Assembly: GCA_001801495.1 (NCBI GenBank)
Contig: MGXW01000037.1
Coordinates: 1-8,613 of the forward strand
Length of the DNA: 8,613 nucleotides
Source of the DNA: Gammaproteobacteria bacterium RIFCSPHIGHO2_12_FULL_37_34
GTDB taxonomy: Bacteria > Pseudomonadota > Gammaproteobacteria > DSM-16500
Direction of reading: 5' to 3'
Shown here piece by piece: positions 1 to 5,877 of the stretch (position 1 is its first letter; each line of letters begins with the position of its first letter). A program made the translations under genes and the position numbers. The notes below the pieces were generated by a model that was not told where the DNA came from, did no database searches, and saw only the letters and a list, made by a program, of their open reading frames with translations.

Positions 1-1367
1 TTGAAGGCTCTCCTCATCAGGAACGCGTAGGCGGAGTATTAGAAGTAACGCGTTCCATCGGCCCATTTGCTAAAGGGGGTGCAAAATATCAGGAAGAAAA
101 ATCATTGCTAAAAAAAACAAAAGACACTTCTGCTCACTTAGGAGGAGGATTAGCAAAAGTACGCCAAAAAGCAATGTATTTTCCTGACGAATCTTCTAAA
201 ATAGAACCATATAAAGGCATCACATCTATCCCAGAAATATTTTCTATCCCAATGACAGAAAAAATGAAAGTCATGTTAACATCAGATGGTTTTGATAAAA
301 GTGACCGCCAAGAACCATCTAATCCTTATCAGTTTTATTTAGAAGAAATTCAAAAAAAAACCAAACAAAAAGACAAACCAGCTATTGAAGAAGCAGTAAC
401 TCAAACAATAACAACATATCTTCCCAACATGACATCAAGCGACGATACCACCGTGTTGCTTTTTGATTATCAAGATAATCAATTGTTCGGTGTGTGTGAT
501 GGCCATGGTGGTCCTAAATCCGCACAGATAGTTAGCCAAAATTTTGCTTCGGTTTTTAATACGCAACTTTTATATTACACCAACTTAAACTTAAAAGAAG
601 AAAATAACCCCGTCAAACAATGGATAACCAACGGGGTACAAAACAAGCAGGAACTAGATACGAATAATCAAACGCCCGAGACAACAATTAATTCATTGGT
701 AGAAATGATTACTGATTGTTTACGCAAAATACCCATATGGTATCACCAATTACATCCCATCATGAGAAATAAAGATGATTGGATTGATACCTTGCTAACA
801 GACACAAACAACATCAATGATCCTTTAGATAAATTATTTTATTTAATAAAATATCTAAAAAATACTTTTATACACCAAACCCATCCGCAAGATTCAAGTA
901 ATCAAAAGAAAATGATAAAAGAAAAAATTGATTTTCTAAATACCCACCCTGCCGATCATCACTATCAGCGTTTAATTGGTTTGCTATTACAATATATTGC
1001 AAAAGAATTAAATACATTACAAATCGAAAAAGAGAGGATAGAAGCTAATAATCAGCTTCTTTTGAGGACGATAGTGTCTAAGGATTTGGATGATGCAGAC
1101 TGTAAACTCATTACTGAAGCGCTTTCTATACAACAACCAGCCTGGGTACAATGGATGAATAAAAACGCCCATGTAATCGATTTTTTTATTGAAAATCAGG
1201 CTCAATTCAATGCGCTAAAAGTTGGTAAACGTTCTACCGGAGCACAATTTACAAGCTTATTTAAACAACCATCTCATCCTTATCAAGAGTTAACTGCTTT
1301 GTTGCAACAAAAACCACTTCAACAAGAACCATCATCGCAATTATCCAAAAAATCTGAGCATAAATAA
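1..1367 (+). CDS. PP2C (PPM)-family protein phosphatase-like protein, 5' end outside window, motif order unusual
   Basis: The frame is open from the left edge (first whole codon at 3), so 454 residues are visible; the TTG at 105 is internal and not a likely start. Family knowledge: PP2C enzymes are Mg/Mn-dependent Ser/Thr phosphatases. Seen here, in order: GGVLEVTRSIG (30-62), matching the family's G-x-L-x-V-x-R-x-x-G-D segment but with P for the final D; LTSDGF with SDG at 282-290; a helix and SSDDTTVLLF (DD at 441-446), matching the C-terminal metal-binding D-N-x-T strand. Only about 15 residues later comes LFGVCDGHGG (DGHGG at 498-512), which in a normal PP2C lies near the N-terminus. No GSTA or GDSR motif follows. 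The remaining ~285 residues look helical and charged, unrecognised, with a Gln/Ser/Lys-rich end. No signal peptide can be judged. It could be circularly permuted, a tandem fusion, or a secreted effector. The family call is firm; activity is uncertain. Confidence 0.8.
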   Translation, partial: EGSPHQERVGGVLEVTRSIGPFAKGGAKYQEEKSLLKKTKDTSAHLGGGLAKVRQKAMYFPDESSKIEPYKGITSIPEIFSIPMTEKMKVMLTSDGFDKSDRQEPSNPYQFYLEEIQKKTKQKDKPAIEEAVTQTITTYLPNMTSSDDTTVLLFDYQDNQLFGVCDGHGGPKSAQIVSQNFASVFNTQLLYYTNLNLKEENNPVKQWITNGVQNKQELDTNNQTPETTINSLVEMITDCLRKIPIWYHQLHPIMRNKDDWIDTLLTDTNNINDPLDKLFYLIKYLKNTFIHQTHPQDSSNQKKMIKEKIDFLNTHPADHHYQRLIGLLLQYIAKELNTLQIEKERIEANNQLLLRTIVSKDLDDADCKLITEALSIQQPAWVQWMNKNAHVIDFFIENQAQFNALKVGKRSTGAQFTSLFKQPSHPYQELTALLQQKPLQQEPSSQLSKKSEHK

Positions 1368-1368
1368 C

Positions 1369-1926
1369 TCACCGCCTAGAAATAAAAGCATTATCTTTAA
1401 TATAAAATCGTAACAACTTCATTGCCCAACTACCTGCATAATCCACGCCAATGCGAGGACGCCTTACAATGTGAATGGATTCAGATTCAGATTGAGATAA
1501 ACTAGCAATAAAAAAATGATCGCTTAAAAGATCATGCGCATTATGTTTTTTATCTATCTTCATCGCCTGACATAATAACCCCGGCCCTTCTGTGCGTTCT
1601 GTCACATGTTGTAAAGGTTCGAGTGCGCGCAATAAAACAGCAGAAGCATGGCCTTCTGCCTCTGTCACAACATTCATACAATAATACATGCCATAAATCA
1701 TATAGACATAAGCATAACCTGGCGGACCAAACATCACTTTTGTTCGCTCTGTTAAACCTCGCGCAGAATGCGCAGCAAGATCCTGCGGCCCAAGATATGC
1801 CTCCACTTCAACAATTTTCGCTATATGTTGGATGCGATTAACTTCATGTACAAGCACTTTGCCCAACAGTTCTTTTGCTACAAGAATCGTTTTACGATTA
1901 TAAAATTCACGTTGAAGTTTTTGCAT
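1369..1926 (-). CDS. mpg: 3-methyladenine (alkyladenine) DNA glycosylase, AAG/MPG family
   Basis: This base-excision repair enzyme flips out alkylated purines such as 3-methyladenine or hypoxanthine and cuts the N-glycosidic bond, leaving an abasic site. The protein (185 aa from the ATG at 1926) matches the AAG fold along its length: LLGKVLVH near the start, then VEVEAYLGPQDLAAHS, GYAYVYMIYGMYYCMN and LLRALEPL. By comparison with human AAG, the catalytic Glu125 is the second Glu of VEVEAY, and the equivalents of Tyr127, His136, Tyr159, Tyr162, Asn169 and Arg182 are all present, so it should be active. A TTG at 1935 would add three residues (188 aa); ATG is preferred because neither start has a clear ribosome binding site. 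The start lies inside the end of a 33-codon frame (1907-2008), so translation may be coupled. Its stop is one base from the stop of the convergent phosphatase gene. Confidence 0.95.
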   Translation of the reverse strand: MQKLQREFYNRKTILVAKELLGKVLVHEVNRIQHIAKIVEVEAYLGPQDLAAHSARGLTERTKVMFGPPGYAYVYMIYGMYYCMNVVTEAEGHASAVLLRALEPLQHVTERTEGPGLLCQAMKIDKKHNAHDLLSDHFFIASLSQSESESIHIVRRPRIGVDYAGSWAMKLLRFYIKDNAFISRR

Positions 1927-2008
1927 AAGGAACAATAATATTTTTTAACATTGGAAAATGATTTATGTAACAATGCCACCTTGCATCTAACCATTTTTTT
2001 TCACTCAT
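1907..2008 (-). CDS. 33-aa overlapping small ORF between RHH gene and glycosylase, possible toxin remnant or coupling peptide
   Basis: A frame of 33 codons starts at the ATG at 2008, overlapping the last 8 bases of the ribbon-helix-helix gene (ATGAGTGA), and ends at a TGA (1909-1907) 17 nt inside the glycosylase gene. An AAGGA sequence five bases before the ATG (2014-2018) is one of the best ribosome binding sites in the window. The peptide begins MSEKKWLDARWHCYINHF and matches nothing I know. Its position is where the toxin of a type II toxin-antitoxin pair usually starts, but no toxin domain follows, so it may be a decayed toxin start, a short functional peptide, or simply a device bringing ribosomes to the glycosylase start. 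The call rests on start, ribosome site and overlap only. Confidence 0.4.
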   Translation of the reverse strand: MSEKKWLDARWHCYINHFPMLKNIIVPYAKTST

Positions 2009-2270
2009 GTTTATCCTTGTGCCGTTTATCAAATTCTTTTCTAAGCATTTTAAAATCAGGCAAATCGTCTCGATTCGCCCATAATCCTTTAGCGGCTCGT
2101 AAAATAGTCAGTTTATCTTGTTTGAAAGCTTGGTGTGTTTCAATAAATTGATCAATCGCTTCGCGGATTAATTCGCTTTTGGATTTTCCTGTCTCATGTG
2201 CTAATACAGTAAGTTTTCGTCTTTCATGCGTAGTCAAATAAATCTGTGCTCTTATCATGAACTTACTCAT
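2001..2270 (-). CDS. Ribbon-helix-helix (CopG/Arc-type) DNA-binding protein, antitoxin-like, no partner toxin seen
   Basis: This is an 89-aa protein with a short basic beta strand (RAQIYLT, residues 7-13) followed by two helices (HERRKLTVLAHETG and KSELIREAIDQFIETH), the layout of RHH repressors, which dimerise through the strand and insert it into the DNA major groove. The tail, with AAKGLWANRDDLPDF and a charged end, resembles the toxin-binding tail of RHH antitoxins from type II toxin-antitoxin pairs; this is from memory of the family. Such antitoxins normally come just before an overlapping toxin gene. Here only a 33-codon frame overlaps the end, then the DNA glycosylase follows, so this is an orphan antitoxin or a stand-alone regulator. 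The start is the ATG at 2270; an in-frame ATG at 2258 is possible and neither has a strong ribosome site. It lies 39 nt downstream of tRNA-Lys and might share its transcript. Confidence 0.85.
   Translation of the reverse strand: MSKFMIRAQIYLTTHERRKLTVLAHETGKSKSELIREAIDQFIETHQAFKQDKLTILRAAKGLWANRDDLPDFKMLRKEFDKRHKDKHE
2013..2018 (-). promoter_or_regulatory. Ribosome binding site of the 33-codon frame
   Basis: On the - strand AAGGAT lies within the last codons of the ribbon-helix-helix gene, with five bases between AAGGA and the ATG at 2008. It supports translation of the small frame; neither the RHH gene nor the glycosylase gene has a site this good. Confidence 0.5.
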
Positions 2271-2309
2271 ACACCATCTAAATATTTGTCAAAAAATTGG
2301 ATTTTTTAC

Positions 2310-2382
2310 TGGGTCGTCTGCGATTCGAACGCAGGACCAACAGGTTAAAAGCCTGCTGCTCTACCGACTGAGCTAACGACCC
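2310..2382 (-). tRNA. tRNA-Lys(UUU)
   Basis: On the - strand the 73-nt sequence folds as a full cloverleaf: acceptor stem GGGTCGT/ACGACCC, D stem GCTC/GAGC with loop AGTCGGTA, anticodon stem GCAGG/CCTGT with loop CTTTTAA giving anticodon TTT, a five-base variable loop TGGTC, and T stem CTGCG/CGCAG with loop TTCGAAT. The discriminator base is A. The next bases are GTA, so the terminal CCA is not encoded and must be added after transcription. A tRNA-Lys gene just downstream of the tol-pal region is also found in E. coli (lysT after cpoB) and Pseudomonas aeruginosa, so the position is probably ancestral. Confidence 0.97.
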
Positions 2383-2393
2383 CAAAGATAGTG

Positions 2394-2422
2394 ATTTTAA
2401 TACAGAAAGCCGCTAATATCAC
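2394..2422 (-). promoter_or_regulatory. Probable sigma70-type promoter of tRNA-Lys
   Basis: On the - strand GTGATA (2417-2422, 4 of 6 to the -35 consensus) and TAAAAT (2394-2399, 5 of 6 to the -10 consensus) are 17 bases apart. Transcription would start about five bases before the tRNA. A second pair a little upstream (TTGATA, 17 bases, GATATT) is also possible. Judged by eye only. Confidence 0.4.
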
Positions 2423-2468
2423 CGATTCTAAGGAAAATATCAATGGTAGTTGGATATCATCTATACAT

Positions 2469-2491
2469 AAAAATGGCTTTATAGCCTTTTT
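2469..2491 (-). terminator. Probable intrinsic terminator of the 344-aa gene
   Basis: On the - strand a run of five A, the stem GGCT/AGCC with an ATAA loop, one unpaired A and five T form a hairpin followed by a U-tract. It overlaps the stop codon of the unknown 344-aa gene. The stem has only four strong pairs plus A-T extensions, so it may be weak. The inverted form has a T-run on the + strand too, so it could work both ways. Confidence 0.4.
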
Positions 2492-3513
2492 AAAAATACG
2501 CTCATCGGCATGATTTGCCTCATCATAGGGAATTCTGCATCACTATCGTTAGAACCAGCAGAATGAGCCTGCTTAAAAAAAGTACCTTTTAAAAAGTTAA
2601 TACGAGAATTAAAAGCACCGTTCACATTAAATGTATGGTTTTGTGTTAATCTCGCTTCAAGTTGATTTTGCACAAGATAATCAATTACTTGTTGATCAGA
2701 CAAATCAGGGTGATTTAACAAATAGTCTGCCATGCTATTTGCGCGTTCGCGATGATGCCGATTCCAATGAAAGAGATAAGAATGCCCATAATCTTGCATT
2801 AGTTTAGCTGCAGTTACCCTACAGGAATCTGCACAAGATAGTTCGGATTGATTCTGATCACCCTGCTTGGTAATGAAAGAAATTTTTAATTTAAGCTCCT
2901 CTTTAAAATGTTGAGTAAGTGCAGTAAACCGTTTTGTTATGTCAGCATCAGAAAAGCAAGCTTCATTCTGTTTTGATTTAATTGTCTCTTTTGTTGCTTG
3001 TAATTGGATGAGATACGGATAGCACGTTTTTCTAATGAGCTTAGCTCGATTAATAATATCTTCGGAAACATCATATCCTAGAATTTGCCTCATACCTTCT
3101 TTTATATCCTTTCCATCAGTAAAATCCTGATTAAAATTTTCTTTTTTTACCTGAATATTATCTTGATACTCTGCTGTTCCAAAAATAATTCGCCAATATA
3201 TTTGAGAAATTTTTTGGTGAAAGGGATGATGTGATGAAAATGCAGCTCCTATCAATTCTGAGAATGTTCCAGGAAGAATATTCAGTTCCTCTGTTAAAAC
3301 AGAAAGCAAACTCGCTGAGACTCCAACAAGGAACGCTGTTTTTGCTTGATGAAACAATATTTCATTCATCTCTACTTCATTCACCCCTTGCATGTGTGAG
3401 GTTGGAATTGAAATTTGTTCACTTAGGTAATCAAGTTCTGCAATCAAGCGTATAAAATTATTAAATAAATTTAAATGTTCATCTTCTTTTTGTGGAAACA
3501 AATTTCTAAACAT
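2479..3513 (-). CDS. Hypothetical 344-aa protein, effector-like
   Basis: I do not recognise this gene. It has a clear start: an ATG at 3513 with GAGAGGAGA (3521-3529) eight bases upstream. There is no signal peptide, and the only hydrophobic stretch (about residues 60-73) is short for a membrane helix. It appears mostly helical, polar and rich in Gln, Asn and His. The C-terminal third has an aromatic and basic patch around residues 248-258 (FHWNRHHRERA), then helices and NGAFNSRINFLKG at about 298-310. This reminds me of helical C-terminal modules in Legionellales secreted proteins, but I cannot name a family and the impression is unverified. It stands between queE and tRNA-Lys with its own promoter-like sequence and terminator-like hairpin, so it looks like an independent insertion beside the tol-pal operon. 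A cytoplasmic protein or a type IV secretion substrate are both open. Confidence 0.85.
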   Translation of the reverse strand: MFRNLFPQKEDEHLNLFNNFIRLIAELDYLSEQISIPTSHMQGVNEVEMNEILFHQAKTAFLVGVSASLLSVLTEELNILPGTFSELIGAAFSSHHPFHQKISQIYWRIIFGTAEYQDNIQVKKENFNQDFTDGKDIKEGMRQILGYDVSEDIINRAKLIRKTCYPYLIQLQATKETIKSKQNEACFSDADITKRFTALTQHFKEELKLKISFITKQGDQNQSELSCADSCRVTAAKLMQDYGHSYLFHWNRHHRERANSMADYLLNHPDLSDQQVIDYLVQNQLEARLTQNHTFNVNGAFNSRINFLKGTFFKQAHSAGSNDSDAEFPMMRQIMPMSVFLKRL

Positions 3514-3520
3514 GCGCTAC

Positions 3521-3529
3521 TCTCCTCTC
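3521..3529 (-). promoter_or_regulatory. Strong ribosome binding site of the 344-aa gene
   Basis: On the - strand GAGAGGAGA contains AGGAG eight bases before the ATG at 3513. It fixes the start and is the best Shine-Dalgarno match in the window. Confidence 0.75.
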
Positions 3530-3546
3530 AATGGATTTATTAACTC

Positions 3547-3574
3547 ATCATACGCGAATTTCTAAATTTAGTAA
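3547..3574 (-). promoter_or_regulatory. Possible promoter of the 344-aa gene
   Basis: On the - strand TTACTA (3569-3574, 3 of 6) and TATGAT (3547-3552, 5 of 6 to TATAAT) are 16 bases apart, about 33 bases before the start codon. A 10-bp palindrome CTAAATTTAG (3562-3571) overlaps the -35 and could be an operator, though AT-rich palindromes arise easily by chance. No terminator was seen between queE and this point, so read-through from queE is also possible. Confidence 0.3.
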
Positions 3575-3615
3575 GATGAATAGTGGGCTGATTCTATCAA
3601 TTCCCAATAAAAAAG

Positions 3616-4263
3616 TCACTTGCCCCTTACCTCTCCCCACAATAATTTATGCAATTGAATTTGGAGCCGAACGGAAAGCTGATCCTTTACTATCCAATCA
3701 GCCAATTCTGTCGCGCTGATTTGTTGATAACTAGGGGAAAATAACACTTGAGAGCGTAAATTTAATTGGTATGTCGCCAAGATTTGCTTCGCCCAATCGT
3801 AATCTTCCCGATGGCAAATCACAAATTTAATTTGATCATGCGGTAATAATTGATCTATATTGTCCCAGTCATTTTTTTCCACTTCACCCGAACCAGGTGT
3901 TTTGATGTCAATAACTTTCACTACGCGAGAATCAACGAGAGAAACATCCATCGCACCACTCGTTTCTAACGATACGGTATACCCTTCATCACATAACCGT
4001 TTCAGCAACACCACACACGCTTGTTGTGCTAATGGCTCACCCCCCGTCACAGTGATATAACGTGTCCGATACTGTTTTATCTCTGCAAAAATTGCATCTA
4101 ATTCGTACCATTTTCCTCCATGAAACGCATAAGCCGTATCACAATATTGACACCGCAAAGGACAACCTGTTAAACGAATAAAGACGGTTGGCAACCCAGC
4201 CGTATTGGTTTCACCTTGGAGAGAAAAGAATATTTCAGTGACTCTTAATTTGAGAATGTTCAT
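3616..4263 (-). CDS. queE: 7-carboxy-7-deazaguanine synthase QueE (radical SAM)
   Basis: QueE converts 6-carboxy-tetrahydropterin to 7-carboxy-7-deazaguanine, a step towards preQ0 and the tRNA base queuosine, using a [4Fe-4S] cluster, S-adenosylmethionine and Mg. In the 215-aa protein the N-terminal EIFFSLQGET segment (10-19) is the family hallmark. GCPLRCQYCD gives the cluster ligands Cys34, Cys38 and Cys41 in the CxxxCxxC spacing, and TGGEP (73-77) is the SAM-binding glycine motif. LETSGA is a further conserved element. The ATG at 4263 is the first possible start because the preceding in-frame codon is TAA; it has no recognisable ribosome binding site, so translation probably depends on cpoB 28 nt upstream. 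Its place after tolB-pal-cpoB is a known gammaproteobacterial gene order. The pathway partners queC and queD are not in the window. Confidence 0.96.
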   Translation of the reverse strand: MNILKLRVTEIFFSLQGETNTAGLPTVFIRLTGCPLRCQYCDTAYAFHGGKWYELDAIFAEIKQYRTRYITVTGGEPLAQQACVVLLKRLCDEGYTVSLETSGAMDVSLVDSRVVKVIDIKTPGSGEVEKNDWDNIDQLLPHDQIKFVICHREDYDWAKQILATYQLNLRSQVLFSPSYQQISATELADWIVKDQLSVRLQIQLHKLLWGEVRGK

Positions 4264-4291
4264 TTATTTACAACATTTTACGCTTGATGAT

Positions 4292-5299
4292 CTAATGTCC
4301 GGTTTGCTTGATTTGTTTTAATTGTTCATTAGCAAGGCGAGAAGATGCTGTTCCAGGATAACGACTCACTACTTTTTTAAAAGCAGCTTTAGCTTCCGAC
4401 CATTTCGATTGGGAAGCATAAATAAGACCCACTTTTAACTGTGCGTCAGAAACACGGGGACTGTTAGGATAATTTTTAGTAACCACAATGAATTCAACTA
4501 ATGCTCGATCATTCTTACCCATTACATTATATAAATCACCTAACCAATAATGCGCATTAGCAGCAAATTGTCCAGTAGGATATTTTTGCAACATACTTTG
4601 TAAAGAATTAATCGCTTCATTATATTTCTTTGCTTTAATCAAATGATAAGCCGTTTGATAAACTTGTTGCTCTTCCAGAACATTGGGTTGATCTTCCGTT
4701 ACTGAATTGGAATTCGTATCCACCGTGGTTTTATTCGTTTTGCGAGGAGCAGTAGACTGATGGCTAGGAATAGTATCATCACCCACAAAATTTGAGCTAG
4801 ACGTTTTTACTGCTGAAGTACTCTGTAATTTTTTTTCTAAATCAGAATACATGCTTTTTTGTTGACTTTGAACTTGTTGGAATTGATGGTTTAATTGCTC
4901 TACTTGGCTTTGCAAAGATTGAATTTCCTTCTGTAAAGCATCCATTCGTGTCGAGGAACCTGATAGCTGTAAATTATCAATTTGCTGCTCTATCTGAGAA
5001 ACACGTTGAGCTAGCGTTAAGGTTGGTTGAGGGCTTGCAACCTGCTGTGATTGGGTAGCCGCTTGCGGTTCTACCGTTTGTTGAGAAGGTTGCGGAGTAG
5101 TAGGAACAAATGCTCGCTCTTGTTCAGATGGTGGTTGCGGCGGTGGCGGTAAATTTTCACCTTGATCCCCACTACTTTCAAATTGTTGTTGCAAAGTATC
5201 TGCATCATAAACAGGAGCAGATTCTGCAAAAGATCTGGCAGAAAAGCCTAATCCTGCTACCATAGCAACAATAAAAATAGTTTTTAAAAAATCTTGCAT
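4292..5299 (-). CDS. cpoB: Cell division coordinator CpoB (YbgF), Tol-Pal associated TPR protein
   Basis: CpoB is a periplasmic protein that binds TolA and, in E. coli, links outer-membrane constriction to the septal peptidoglycan synthase PBP1B. The 335-aa protein has a signal peptide (hydrophobic 8-19, likely cleavage after SFA, residue 25). A Pro/Gln-rich linker follows (about 45-93, with PPPPQPP), then a coiled coil (about 94-162, LAQRVSQIEQQIDNLQ and similar heptads) that should trimerise, a Ser/Thr-rich linker, and three tetratricopeptide repeats from about residue 213 to the end (AYHLIKAKKYNEAI, HYWLGDLYNVMGKNDRALVEF, KVGLIYASQSKWSEAKAAF). It is longer than E. coli CpoB (263 aa), mostly because of the linkers. 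The start at 5299 is three bases after the pal stop, with only a poor ribosome site, which suggests translational coupling to pal. Confidence 0.95.
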   Translation of the reverse strand: MQDFLKTIFIVAMVAGLGFSARSFAESAPVYDADTLQQQFESSGDQGENLPPPPQPPSEQERAFVPTTPQPSQQTVEPQAATQSQQVASPQPTLTLAQRVSQIEQQIDNLQLSGSSTRMDALQKEIQSLQSQVEQLNHQFQQVQSQQKSMYSDLEKKLQSTSAVKTSSSNFVGDDTIPSHQSTAPRKTNKTTVDTNSNSVTEDQPNVLEEQQVYQTAYHLIKAKKYNEAINSLQSMLQKYPTGQFAANAHYWLGDLYNVMGKNDRALVEFIVVTKNYPNSPRVSDAQLKVGLIYASQSKWSEAKAAFKKVVSRYPGTASSRLANEQLKQIKQTGH

Positions 5300-5302
5300 A
5301 CG

Positions 5303-5836
5303 TTACCGTTGTAGATAGACAAGCACGACGCGTCTATCTTTTTGATAATCAGCTTCAGAATGCCCTGGTATCGCCAACTTCTGAGCACCATAACTTACCA
5401 CACGTATTTGACCGGGATGAATGCCTTTGTCCTTTATAATTTCACCCACTGCCTGAGCACGACGTTCTCCCAAACCAATGTTATATTCACGACTACCGCG
5501 TGGATCAGTATGCCCTTCTAACATCACTTTCGCATTTTCATGAGCCAACATATAATCGGCATTTGCATCAATGGCTGGTTTATCAACCTCGTGTACTACG
5601 CTGCTATCAAAGTCGAAATAATAAACATGTTTAGTAGATAAGCGCATGGTAGAATTGTTCGATTGATCACTAAAATGAGATCCTTCTCCCAACCCTGAAG
5701 TTTGCGCACCTGTAGCATAAGCAGCATTTGCTTCATTAATTGCCGATTGATCAGTTTTGCGCTTGGTATGACACCCTACTAATACAAGCACACAGGTACT
5801 AATGAATAGTATTTGTATCCATTGTCTTAATTTCAT
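5303..5836 (-). CDS. pal: Peptidoglycan-associated lipoprotein Pal
   Basis: Pal is an outer-membrane lipoprotein that binds peptidoglycan and, when released from TolB, holds the outer membrane to the wall at the division site. The 177-aa precursor has a basic start, a hydrophobic segment and the lipobox LVGC, so Cys22 is the lipidated first residue. A flexible Ser/Asn/Ala-rich tether (23-68) leads to an OmpA-like domain (about 69-177), with YYFDFDSS (72-79) and GHTDPRGSREYN (108-119) followed by LGERRAQAV. These contain the conserved Asp111 and Arg residues that hold diaminopimelate. The start at 5836 is supported by AAAAGGGG nine bases upstream. It lies 68 nt after tolB; a weak promoter-like pair in that gap may give extra transcription. 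Length and motifs are normal for the family. Confidence 0.97.
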   Translation of the reverse strand: MKLRQWIQILFISTCVLVLVGCHTKRKTDQSAINEANAAYATGAQTSGLGEGSHFSDQSNNSTMRLSTKHVYYFDFDSSVVHEVDKPAIDANADYMLAHENAKVMLEGHTDPRGSREYNIGLGERRAQAVGEIIKDKGIHPGQIRVVSYGAQKLAIPGHSEADYQKDRRVVLVYLQR

Positions 5837-5845
5837 GAACGACTA

Positions 5846-5853
5846 CCCCTTTT
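5846..5853 (-). promoter_or_regulatory. Ribosome binding site of pal
   Basis: On the - strand AAAAGGGG lies nine bases before the pal ATG. The bases just after its first two G residues (GGTAGTCGTT) are identical to those before the tolB start. Confidence 0.6.
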
Positions 5854-5877
5854 CAAAGTCATTTAGTTTAATGCAAA

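Noticed and set aside
352..360. Run of nine A in the phosphatase gene (and eight A at 110-117) as a phase-variation or slippage site
   Set aside because: Similar eight-base runs occur elsewhere, including inside tolB (6831-6838), so they seem to reflect AT-rich codon use rather than a switch.
2291..2307. Inverted repeat AAAAAAT-TGG-ATTTTTT between tRNA-Lys and the RHH gene as a terminator
   Set aside because: The stem is only A-T pairs with a three-base loop; too weak to call, although some termination there is possible.
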